Source: Rhizoclosmatium globosum (Eukaryota > Chytridiomycota > Chytridiomycetes > Chytridiales > Chytriomycetaceae). Taken from it: 64,000 nt of DNA. The translations under genes and the position numbers were made by a program. The stretch is from assembly GCA_002104985.1 (NCBI GenBank), contig MCGO01000008.1, forward strand, positions 372,001 to 436,000, in the 5' to 3' direction. Shown in pieces: positions 45,075 to 55,806 of the stretch; position 1 is the first letter of the stretch; every line of letters starts with the position of its first letter. The notes under the pieces were generated by a model. The model ran no database searches. It was not told the origin of the DNA and worked only from the letters and a program-made list of their open reading frames with translations.

Positions 45075-45464
45075 CCTTCTTTTTGGTGTGTCAATCGATC
45101 AAGGGCGATTTCAGAGGTTTAAATGAAGGGAGGCCTAGTCCGCCTACTATTATTTTCAGAGACGAAGAACATTCATCTTCGGTTTGTCTTTGCCGATCTT
45201 GACCACATGTCATGGGCGAATGGCCAAATGGTTACCGCGCTCGACTATGAATCAAGAGGTTCTAGGTTCGTCCCCTGGTACAGATCCTGTTGCTGAGAGG
45301 AAGAAAGCCGGAAAAACTCCGGGTAAACCCCAACGGAAAATGAGATCAGATAAAAAAGATAACAGTGTGAAAATTGCATTCGAGAAAAAAACACGAGCCA
45401 ACTGATGAGGCCTTGCCTCCTATCTATTCTTCTCATTCTTTTGGTCGCCACTTCTGTCATTCAT
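45075..45464. other. Intergenic region left of the Fanzor gene
   Basis: This 390-bp stretch contains the upstream region of the vWA receptor, a tRNA-like sequence (45213-45292) and the leader of the Fanzor gene. I found no convincing terminal inverted repeat or target-site duplication by eye. Confidence 0.4.
45213..45292 (+). other. tRNA-like sequence with pol III A and B boxes
   Basis: It contains an A-box-like TGGCCAAATGG (45221-45231) and a B-box-like GGTTCGTCCCC (45265-45275) at tRNA spacing. An anticodon arm CTCGA-CTATGAA-TCAAG (one mispair) and a T arm CTAGG-TTCGTCC-CCTGG can be drawn. The acceptor arm does not pair and the anticodon loop would give ATG, so it is not a normal tRNA. It looks like a decayed tRNA or the head of a tRNA-derived SINE, and it lies about 170 bp left of the Fanzor coding start. 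Confidence 0.45.
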
Positions 45465-48400
45465 ATGGCTCAAAACAACTTCCATCGCACTCGCCATGTT
45501 GGAGCAAGACAAGCTACTCGACCAGAACTACGTTGTGTAATGGGGCCACTCTTACAAGAGTTTGCAAGAAATGTGTCCCTCCTACGCTCCGATGCCATGC
45601 TTGCAATCAACCTTCACCTAGAGCGCAACCCAACTGGTATTTAACAGCTCAAATTAATATCGTTTAAATTCATTGGGACTTAAAATTAGGTCACGATCAT
45701 CTTGACATTGAGTTTTCAGAATCCTTCTTCCAATTTGCACTCAAGTATGCTTCTGGAAATCTGCTCGCCAATAATTATCATGCCCCACTTCCAATTGGTT
45801 TTGTACTTCCTGGCAATCCTGTTGGCACACCCTACATCCTTCCAGTTGGTGCAGCCCTTCAGGCACACCAAAACACCCGCCGTTCTGTCACAAGACATTA
45901 CTTGTTGGAAACTTTCCAAAACTTTCATCATCCATTTAGTTGTGACAACAATGGTTTTCAGAATGGACAACCCATCCAACCTGGTCTTCGAATGGTTCCC
46001 CTCTTTAACTGTCCCAGCTATGAATGGGAGCAAGTTATTGCCATTGAAGCCAAACGATTGCGTACAGACTTTGAAAATGCACTTGCTCGCAGATTCATTG
46101 CCAATTTAGGCAAGCTGGCTGAGGAGGTTTGTTGATCTTGTCTGAAATTTACTTTAAATCTTACAACATAATTCAGGTTTTCAACTTTCATTGCTTCCTG
46201 CATGGATACCAACCTACCGCTGTTATCAAGGCAACTGCAAAGACAGCAATATACAATTACCTGACCCCACCATTTGGTGCCCCACTTGCACTTCCTGTAG
46301 CAGTTCCACAGGCAGTGACCAACAATATTGTTGCATTTCTTCTCCATCACAGACAGTTTCTTGTTGCCATGCCCTTCAATAACATTCAGCGTGGCCCACA
46401 CTTTGAAATGAATCTTATTAGGGCAATGTCAAGAATGGGCAATAATATTTTGGCTTATACCAGAGAGTAAGTTTTTATCTGTCAAGCCTTCATTTGCTAA
46501 TTTCAAACATACTACCATTGAAACAGTTTTATTCGCCCAGATATGGCACTCCTTGGAAGTGAAGCTTATTTTCCTCTTGCACCACTTCCAACCAATGCTA
46601 CCACGGCTCAAGCAGTCTTTTGTGGGATAGACTATCGTGTTCTATGTCAATATTTTATGCCACGACTGAGGGACCTTTTGGGGCCTCTTGCTGTTCCACT
46701 TCCTCAACCACCAGGTGGAGTTAACTTTCCACCTTCACTTGTAGCTGCTGCTGCACATTTCCAGCACATCATTGTACCTGCATTGGGAATAATTAGTCCA
46801 CCAAATGGGGTTGGAAGATACAATGGTCATGGAGGGACTCGAGCTGAACATCGTGGCATAATTGGACTGTTTTTTCGAGTTGAATCTGTTCGCTGGAGTC
46901 GCCACTTGAGGAATGATGTTGATTGTATGTAAAACTTTATTGCATTGAATAATTCTAAAGGGCCCTAGCTTCATATTATCTTCAAACTGATGGCAGAAGC
47001 TTTTCATGGACTCTGAATACCAGACAAGCCTTTGTTCAGAACAATCTTGCAGCAAATGCCAACAGAGTTCCTCACAAAAGTTGGACTGATGATGCAAATT
47101 CACTCCCACAAAATTATAACTATAACCAATTCATGATAAATGGTCGTGGAATGGTGCGTGTGGATCATCACATAAACAATATGGGAATTGTGAATCAAAT
47201 TCAAGCTGGAATCTTGGATCCTCACAATGTTATTAGTGTTGACCCAGGTTTGATTTCTGTGTTTGGCTTACTAAATCAGCTTCTAATATTTATTTTACCT
47301 ATTTAGGTATCAGGAATGTTGTAACTTGTGTCAATAGTGATATCCAGCTCCAAATCAACAATGCTGCTGTTGCTCCAGTTCCAGTACCTCCGCCTGCACA
47401 TCCTCCATCACGACAAATTATTCATGACCACGTTGTTCAGGTTTCCCATGGTCATATGCGTCAAATCAATGGTTCTAAGCTCTCTGAAAAGAGGGAAGAG
47501 GTGTTCCGAGACAATGATCACCGCATCAACTTTGCATATGATGTCCTTGCTCAAAATTCTCCACGTGTTATTGGTCAACGTACACTGGGTCATTGGTGTC
47601 AATGGACCTGGATGGTCAAGCATTTCCAGTCAGAATTCTTGTTGCAAGAGTATTCTCGTCCCCAGCATCTAAAGTGGAAGCAGAGCAGTCGTATGAAACA
47701 CCAGCGGGCTGAACAAGCTCTCATCAATCGTATGGCTGGGCGCATGACAGACACTGATTGGAACAGTATGCAAGGCAGGATTGTTCCTGGAGCAAGAAAA
47801 CTCCGCCGTCGAACACGCCGCTTGAATAATATTCCAGCTTTTCCTGTTGCACCAGTCTATTTTGCTTATGGCGATGGATCTTGGAATCACCAGAGACCAT
47901 GGGCACCTGTTCCCAACAATGTCAGTTTAACGCAATGGTTGGCAATACTAAATATGTGTTTTTCACACAGAGAATCAGAGAAAAGGCTGCTCATGAGCAC
48001 TTTGTGTTTGTTATTGATGAGCATTTGACTTCACAGCGGTCCCATCGTCTCAGTGCTGGCTATGAGGCAGGAGGTGTGTTCCAATATCCACCAGTTGTGA
48101 CAGTAAGTAATCAACAAAGTAAGTCTTACATTAATGTTGGACTAGGTTCGACGTCCTATTCTTAGATGCCCCCACAAGAAACGCAAGTTTCAGGATCTTC
48201 ACTGGAGAAAATACTGCATTGATGATGACAAACAACCAATGCATCCCTTTGTTCAATGCCCTGATCTTACTAACATCCAGAGTTCAGTTTATGGTCTTGT
48301 TGAGTGCCCACTCATTCCAGGACCCCCTACTGTATGTATGCTTGTGACTGGTACCAGCACTAACATTTGTTGCTAAGATTGTGGACAAAGATATTCAAGC

Positions 48401-48470
48401 TGCATGCAACATTCGCCACTTGCTGTTTCATTACAATCATACTGGTGGTCGACCTGCAGCTTTCATTTAA
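45465..48470 (+). CDS. Fanzor, eukaryotic TnpB-like RNA-guided nuclease homologue
   Basis: Nine exons (45465-45636, 45690-46126, 46177-46466, 46527-46924, 46969-47247, 47307-47920, 47971-48102, 48146-48331, 48378-48470), all with GT-AG introns, join into one open frame of 866 residues. RuvC-I is SVDPGIRNVVTCV (D524). RuvC-II is FVIDEHLTSQRSH (E747). RuvC-III is VDKDIQAACNI (D841), followed by a GGRPAAF end typical of Fanzors. D524 to the TS pair at 750-751 spans 225 residues, as in the family. A TDGRSFSW strand, LKWKQSSRMKHQRAEQALIN helices and a YGDGSW motif also fit. The zinc-finger cysteines are atypical. An alternative ATG at 45405 adds 20 mostly hydrophobic residues. Fanzors cut DNA guided by an RNA encoded at or beyond the 3' end of the gene; activity here is inferred. 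Confidence 0.85.
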
Positions 48471-48952
48471 CAGCCCTGGATACATTCCTGATTAACAATA
48501 CAAAGAAATTTGGTATGGCCTTGCTTTCCTTATGGCATAATTCTAATTATTTTTTACAGGTATGTTTTTTTCTTTTACCTTTTGTTTTTTTTTAATGTTC
48601 TTCTAAAATGTTAAATACAGTAATCGAATTCTGGTCGAATTCTGAGGCGCGTGCTGGTTTTTCTTTTCTCATTCGGCGTCGGACTTTCACAGCCGTGACT
48701 CATCAAATGCACCGTATTAATATCAGCCCCTTCTTTCTTTCCTTCTTTAATGTCGTTAGTTGTTGCCTCAGTGAATTTATTAAATAACTACTGCCAGTAG
48801 TACCCAGAACTCCTTGACTCTAAAACATATTTGATATGTCTCTCTTCCCATTTTCCATCAGTTCTTACAAAGTTCCTCTCTATGCATTAATCCATTATTG
48901 GATTTTCCACTTAGTGATTTCTGAACAAACAAGGCAAGACACAACAACAACA
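48471..48952. other. Fanzor 3' flank and upstream region of the IQ-CH-DH gene
   Basis: This 482-bp stretch begins with AT-rich sequence that continues past the Fanzor stop, where a guide RNA would be expected by analogy to known Fanzors. The shared element (48637-48681) comes next, then the leader of the next gene. An open frame from 48836 runs in phase into the downstream start codon but looks like leader sequence. Confidence 0.4.
48637..48681 (+). repeat. Shared upstream element, copy B
   Basis: Second copy of the element at 36523-36560. The part GAATTCTGAGGCGCGTGCTG is followed by GTTTTT, a 9-base insertion relative to copy A, then TCGGCGTCG. It lies about 270 bp upstream of the IQ-CH-DH start codon. 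The EcoRI-like GAATTC is itself repeated just before it (48626 and 48637). Confidence 0.6.
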
Positions 48953-51900
48953 ATGTTCCGACTGTTTGGCGGCCCAAAGAAGCCGGCAACGGGCACGGGC
49001 AGTAGCGACCAGATTGACACGTCCTCGCCACCGATGCGCACAGGAAGTGCAACGCCGTCGTCGCCGGGATACCAGCAGCAACACCAGTATCCACAGCAGC
49101 CACAGCAGCCTCTGCCACAACCACCAAACCAGCCAATCCCAGCGCACTTTCTTGCACCTCAGCCACCACTTCGAATGCCGCAGTCGCAGTCGCCGGGTCC
49201 ACTGTCGCCGCCCGTCAACTCATCCTTTGCGGGCAACCTGGGCCCCCGCGCCCCGTCCCAGACTTCGCAGACTTCGCGGATGGCGTCGCCGGCCTATGCT
49301 CCGCCGGCCTTTGTCCCGCCTGAGCGTCGTGGTTCGCAGACGGCCCGGATGCCAACGAGTCCCACGCCATCCCAACAACAACTGCCGCCACCGCCTCGCC
49401 CACCAATGCCAACTGGGCCAAATGGTCCCCCGCAGCGCCCACCAGTCACGCAGCCACAGGGCCCCGACACCTTTCTTCCTATTGCTGCCCTCTTGCATCA
49501 CTTTGCTCTCCTCATTGGCCCCTTCCTCCCCCCAACCCACCTCAACGCTCCTCCCACACAGGATGAAATGCTTGCAGCCACTGTCGCTTACTTGAATTCT
49601 GTCAAGATGCCTCCACAGGACATATCCATCAGCAGAAACCCTCAACAAGGTTTTATTGTCCGTGTCTCGTTTAGAGGCATCAAGCAGCTCGAAAGAGCTG
49701 TGGAAGGCAAAAGAGTTGAAAAGGCTGTTCTTGTGTTCCAAAAGAGATGGAGGGGTGTGTTGGCGAGACGTTTTGTGAATCAATTACGTGCCGCCAAGGC
49801 CAAGGAGTTGGAAGAGCGGGCAGCAAAGGAAGTTGAACGGCCGGTTCGTTCTAGACCTCGTTCGGGTGTACCTGTTTCAGTACCTGCTCCAGAGGCTGTG
49901 GCTGCCGCCAACTCATGGAACACACCTGATGAAAAGAGATTATCTGCTTCTGGAAAGAGACTATCCGCTGATGGAAAGAGATTGTCTACTGCTGAGCGTG
50001 AAGAACGTCGTCGTAGCAAAGTAATTGCCTTCAAATCTCATCTTTACAAAGTATCAGATTCTTATGAAGAAATCATCAACAGTGTTAAGGTGTGTATTCC
50101 CTTTATATAAGTGATATAAAAGGAAACTAATATACATAACACTAGCAAGGAGGAGATGCCCCATCAGAAGCGGAAATGGAATTCATGAGACTCATGAACA
50201 GCGACGAAACTTTCCGCCTGGCTCTGAACTTGCGTGCAATGCACAAACTTGAAAAGCCGATCACTCTTGAAGAAGCTCAACGAAATTACGAAGCCCAGGG
50301 CGGTGTCCCCGGCCGCTCTCCTGCCCAAATGTACCATGACTACAGCCCACGTGTGGTTGAATGGATCGTTAATGTTCTCAATCTTCAACCACAACCATCC
50401 ACAGACTTGGTTACACTCCTTCGACCCGCCGACATTTTGTGTCTCCTCGCCATTCAAATGTTCCCCCACGTCCAATGTAAACTCCTCAACAAGGGCCCCG
50501 AATTCACTATCCACAAGGCCGTCTTCTTTTTAGAGTTGTGTAAAACTGTTGGTGTGAAGCCGGGAATGCTGTTTAGTTTGAAAGACTTGTTCTTGGGTGG
50601 TGTTGATGATGATTCCACTCGTAAGAGTGGGTTGACTGTGTTGCGAACTGTGTGTGCGCTTGAAAGGCAGGCGAGGAGAAGAGGGTGGGATGGACCGCTG
50701 ATGGTGCTGAAAGTTGAACGAGCAAGTCAACAACAACCTCCACCCGCTAAAATCGAGGAAACTGCCGCTGCTTCTGTTGCTCGCAGTAATGCTGCTTTTG
50801 CGGCAGGAAGTGTTGCCCCGGCTGGGACGGAAAACGCGATTGGTACTGAAGCGGCCGTTCTTACGTTGAGTAGTTTGACAAAGCGAGGCTCTAAAATTCA
50901 AGGCCGACCTGGAGTGAATGGACAGCGTATGTCGGGTGGATTCTATGATCCATCGAATGGTGGCAAGAGAAAGTCTGGTACTTTGTCTGTTCGCTCTTCT
51001 CAAGAAAGTATGCGTCGCTCACAATTGCAGTCTTTGCAGCAACAACAGCAGCAATATGTGACTGCTTTGCCAGGAAATTTCAAGTTCTTGTCGAGAGATG
51101 ACAAGGTTGCCTTGTTGGTTGCACTTACTCCAGGAGAGGCAAGAGAGTCGTTGCGGATCCTATACTCTGCACAGAACGAGCGATTTGAATATGAAGACTT
51201 GATGGCTGTTGTCTGGGAGAAGGAGCATGCTGAGACCGCAAAACAGGAAGAGCATGAGAAGCGTGTTCGCGCAGCTATCCAAGTTCGCGAGTCTTTGGGC
51301 AAGCGTAACGAGGCCATCTTCTCGCTGCTGAAGGATGAGGTAAAATTTTAAATTCTTTTCTTGCCTGACTGATTTGTCTCTACAGGAATCACATCTTGCA
51401 AACTTGACTGCATTATCGGAGTACCTTGAGAAGACTCTCCAATATCGCCTGCGTCTCGCTAAACGCCGTTCCCGTGGTCTCCCAACCCTCATTCAACTCT
51501 CTCCAACAAAGACTATCGATATTTTTGCCCCTCGGGACTCTGAATCATCCACAGCCACTACCCTCCGTGTTGAAACTGAAACACAAGAAATCGCTCGTCT
51601 TGATCAAGTTGTCAGAGATCTTGTTGTTCTTCACTCTGGTCTTGTTGAAGATCTGAAGTACCTTGTCGAAATGCAGGATAGTGGCGTTGTCGGCGTCCTC
51701 CCAGCTGGAGACGTGTTTATGCAATTTAGTGGAGAAGCTGGCAGCTTATATGTTCAATTTTGCACTGCAGCTCTTGGCGAGGGAAGTACTGTTGTAGACG
51801 TTGTTTGTGGCGAAGAAGTATGGGAAGGAGAGGACGTCAAGAACGTGGAAGGCGATGAGGAGTCCTTGAGTATCTCGTTTGTCAACAGCGTTGTCAAGAG

Positions 51901-52195
51901 ATATATCGGAGAACGCCAAGCTACTCTAAACAACCGAGCGGATGAGGTGCGATGGTATTTGGCGGGTCCTTTGAGACGGTTGCAGGCGTACCGTGAAATT
52001 TTCGAGGAGATTGTTGCTGGCAATGGAGTTGTTGAGGGAGGTGAGACACGAAAAGGGTTGAGCCAAGTTCTGAAGGATGATCAGGATGTTGGAGCTGAAT
52101 GGAGGAAACTGATTAAGGAAGATAGAAAGTTGGAAGTGACTGCTATCAAATTGGGAAGTGTCGCGAGTGCAATTAGCAAGCGCGTGGTTGTTTAG
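48953..52195 (+). CDS. IQ motif, calponin-homology and DH (RhoGEF)-like protein
   Basis: The start MFRLFGGPKKPATGTG leads a 200-residue Pro/Gln/Ser-rich disordered region. An IQ-like motif follows (VLVFQKRWRGVLARRFVNQL). After an intron near 50091-50146 comes a CH domain (PRVVEWIVNVLNL; LLRPADILCLLAIQMFPHVQ; HKAVFFLELCKTVGVKPGML; FSLKDLFLGG). After a further low-complexity part and an intron at about 51343-51385, the C-terminal half resembles a Dbl-homology domain (EIARLDQVVRDLVVLHSGLV; AGDVFMQFSGEAGSLYVQF; GPLRRLQAYREIFEEIV). CH followed by DH is the order in Cdc24-type GEFs, but no PH or PB1 domain is seen. The frame is intact. A role in Rho/Cdc42 and actin control is inference. Confidence 0.58.
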
Positions 52196-52257
52196 ACTGT
52201 CGTTTTATGTTCATTTATTGCTTGGAATTATAAAGATCAATATGTAGAAATGCTAGT

Positions 52258-55200
52258 TTAGAACATTTTGCCTGCTCCCTTGCTTTTTGTCTTCTTCTCC
52301 TTTTCCATCTTTATCTTTTCCATTCGATCTTTGTATATTTGGTCTACACGACTCTTCATATCGTCAAACTCTGAAATAATGTCTGCAAATTGGGATGACG
52401 AGAGGGAATATAAAGTACAATTTGTTGCAGCTTGAACAGAGGCAGTCCGTGGAATATTGGCTATTAGCGCGACCTCTATTGCATAAAATTGAATAAACTC
52501 TTCACGTAAATGACTGAAAAAGACGAACCTCCAAAGAATGCACCGTCTTTGAAACTTGTAACAAGCCGTCCATTCGTGAGAATATTGACAGTTCCTGTCT
52601 GAATAAAGAACATCTCTTCTCCAATTTCTCCTTGATTAAAGATAAAGTCTCCAGTCACGTAGTACACGGCCTGAAGAGCCGTTGAAATCTTTCCGAGGTA
52701 AATTTCGTCGCGACCATCTTTCAGCTCTCTCTTCAAGAACGGCACTTTTTCAATCAATCTCCTGCAGTTAATACTTGCAAGTTCCTGTTTGTTTTTGGAA
52801 AGTATTAGTGGATAACCCATTTGGCGTTAACTCAAACCATTCTCAGAGAATTGTTCATATCAGCAAGCAAAGTTTGTTCTTCGAAATATTTCCCTCGATA
52901 CTTGTATTCGTAATATCCAAGTACTTTTTTCTGAGTTTGCTCGTCAATGTGCTTCCAGTTGAGGTATTCCGTCAACTCGTCAATTTTTTGTCGATATAGC
53001 CTTCCCGATGAGTCATACGCAACAGCAGCAGATGATAGTAGACCAACGAGTAATGCATACTATTGTTAATAAGTAATGATTGCCATACGTGGTTGGAGTT
53101 ACCAAAATAGCACCGCAGACTATGAACAACAACGTCGTAGCTTGTTCCGCTAGAGTCTCAGGCCTGGAGTTTATATTTAGTATCTGATATACGCATGGTG
53201 TAAGTTTAAACAGTAATACTTGAATGTCATCTGGAAAGTATTACCCACGGCCTGGGTCAGCATCCACAAGTACCGTTCATGTATATCTGACGCAAATATA
53301 CCTCCTGGATAATATTTCCAGTGATCAAATTGTACATCCCACGTGCTGAAGTTGTTCAAAGAACCGATGTAATAGATGAAACAAGCTTCGATGTGAAGGA
53401 AGATAACGAAAACGATACCCATAGGAATAATTCGAGAGAGCATTGCCCCAATACCACCAATACTTTCAATATTGTAGACAATTTGTATAAGGAAAGCGTT
53501 GTTTGACATCATGTGCGCTAGACGTTTGAACCGAAGAAGTCGAGGTAGCCAGAGGGGAAACCCAATACCTTCGTAACGTATTAACTGAGACCATGGAACC
53601 ATTGATATAGTATCAAAGACTGCATTTTCTACGATATATTGTCTAATCCAAGGTACCAGTCGGTAGCGTGTTCCAGAACGAGAGGCATCCTTGTTTTTCG
53701 GCTTCTTAACTGGAGTAGAAAGATTGAATATTGATTCCAACAAAAATAAGACAGAGATGCTATGCATGTTTCTATGTGAGAACAAATCGTGGAAGAGAGT
53801 CACTTACGCCCAAGATATTCCCGAAAAAGACAACACATCTGAAAAGTATGCTGCAAAATACGGCTCAATTAAGATGGTGAAGTAGAATGATATGATAAAT
53901 AAGATCCCGCAAACTGAACCGAACATGGACATGGGATGGAAACCAAATTCCAAGAACGTAATTGGTCCATCAGCATCAGATTGCCTCCAATCGGATGGTA
54001 TATAGAAGCCTTTTTCATCGAATGCACGGCAAATGAACCACTTTTGCAAAAACGTCTCAGCCATTTGAAACTCTGGTGTAGGTTCGGCAATTTTAAGGTA
54101 TGAAGAATTTTTACCCCTCGTCAAAGTATTTCGTGAAGCAATAACAGCAGGGTTAAGATGATTTCGGGAAGTGTTCGCGGCAATAGTTCGATTTACATTG
54201 ACTAAAGATTTCGGTTCTGGTGCCTCATCAACTTCCGAGAGAGGTCTTTTCTCGGCTACAGCTTGCTGCAACTGCTTCCACCGTTTACGGCCCTGAGTTG
54301 ACGGTACTGGTTCAACAGTAGCTGGAGTAGTTGTTGGTGGGTCAATTTGCTTTTCTGAATTTTCTGTTGCTCGCTGTGTAACTGACTCCCGGTCATGCAT
54401 ATCTGCAGAAATAACTTCGGGGCTAATGCTGCTTGTTATTGACGTGTCGTCAGTTTTGGAAACTACGCTTTGAAATCGATTTGTTCCCGTTGCGGTTGTT
54501 GGAGCAGCTGTTCTAGAAATACGAATAGATCCGTTTGTTCGTTTTATATTTGGTGAGCCAAATGATGGCGTTCGTTGTAACCCCGAAACAGTTGGCTCTC
54601 CCAATCCCGGAGGCAAATAATGAGGCTGTTTTGAAACACCGTCTCCAACCACGCTTAATTGAGATTGTGGTGACTGTATTGACTCTTGGTGGTATCTTAA
54701 TGAGGACTGGCTCTTCACAGCAATTGTCGGGATTGCTCTTCCCAACCCAGCTGCCAAACTCCCCAATCCCTTCGAAATTGAGGCCGCCAATCCTGTCGGC
54801 TCTTCTTCTGTATTCCCAGAGCGATCTCTCTCTGTCGGCAGTACATTGTTTGACTTCTGTGAGCCCATCCAACTTGTTGGACGGTGGAGCATTCCTATAG
54901 TGATAGACGAAATGGATCCAACGTCTCTCTTTTTGCTCCTATTCAACCCACTTTTGTGCATCATAGTTGCAGATTTTCGCAGTGTGACTGGTGCAGCGTC
55001 AACATTCAAGAACTCGTCCGACTTTATGTAATCTTCAGCATCCCATCGAACACCAGTTTCCCCCCTTCCAATTGTTGGAGTTGTCGTTAAATTGAAGCTT
55101 GGAAGCTCAGGAACCGGGGAAGAGGGTTGCGTTGATGCGGGTGGTTCGAGCATAAGAAGTTGAGAGTCCAATACAGCACGAGATTGCCTATGGCTAGCCA

Positions 55201-55683
55201 TCCATGTACTTGGAGGTCTTTGCATAGGGTTGATGCTATGTGAGATAGAACCACGCGAAGGTTGAGCACGAGGCTCATAAACCGACGCGAAAGAATAATG
55301 GTGGTCTTTTACCATTTCGAACGGCTGATTATGAACTCAGTTTATCACGTTTGAAGAGTTAAAAGGTATAATCTCACATATTTAGGAGTTGCTGTACCAA
55401 TCATCGGTGGTTCTGAAGTTTCAGTTCCCCGTCGTATTGCAGAAGATGTCAAGTTTCCCGGGCTTTCATCAACTTCAGCGACAATATCCACATAGGTAGC
55501 TGTTGCGTTTTTGTTTCAGTAACGAAGAGGACCAAAAAAAGGTGAACCTGGGTCAACTCCTGGAGTTACTAGTGTAACGACACGATCCACGTTTAAAAGT
55601 CCTATAACCAGTTGCGATTGCAGAAACTGAAGCTTTTGCTTTAGCTCAAGAGTCTCGCGAAGCAATGCCGCTGCGTCCAACAT
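52258..55683 (-). CDS. Cyclic-nucleotide-gated/HCN-like cation channel
   Basis: A short coiled coil starts at MLDAAALLRETLELKQKLQF (a further ATG at 55806 is possible). Two introns lead through ATYVDIVAEVDESPG to a long Ser/Thr-rich cytoplasmic region. Six transmembrane segments follow: SVCGILFIISFYFTILIEPY (S1), an S4-like WLPRLLRFKRLAHMM, S5 MGIVFVIFLHIEACFIYYIG, a pore loop RYLWMLTQAVGNTFQM and S6 LLFIVCGAILYALLVGLLSS. A classic C-linker (RQKIDELTEYLNWKH; VLGYYEYKYRGKYFEEQ) and a cyclic-nucleotide-binding domain come next. Its phosphate cassette FFGGEVALIANIPRTASV is split by an intron and keeps the binding Arg. The pore has no GYG. Frames break near 53180 and 52260-52470 is interrupted by introns. 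Confidence 0.82.
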
Positions 55684-55806
55684 ACGATTTCCGCGTGGTT
55701 TTGAAAATCCCAACACCCAGATCAAAAGATTCCTTGATTCCACACAATTTATGACCTTTTTGAAGAAGAATATGGCGAAACCAAAGTAAACTCTTTGAAA
55801 GTCCAT

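Noticed and set aside
45213..45292. Functional tRNA-His or tRNA-Met gene
   Set aside because: The anticodon loop would read ATG, one anticodon pair is broken and the acceptor arm does not pair, so it is listed only as tRNA-like.
45405..45464. Hydrophobic stretch MRPCLLSILLILLVATS as signal peptide of the gene at 45.4-48.5 kb
   Set aside because: The protein downstream is a nuclease of the Fanzor type, for which secretion makes no sense; the in-frame ATG at 45465 starts a better N-terminus. The longer form is mentioned only as an alternative.
48836..48952. Start of the IQ-CH-DH protein at the upstream ATG 48836
   Set aside because: The extra 39 residues look like translated leader (hydrophobic and poly-Thr), while MFRLFGGPKK at 48953 is preceded by an A-rich context typical of fungal starts.
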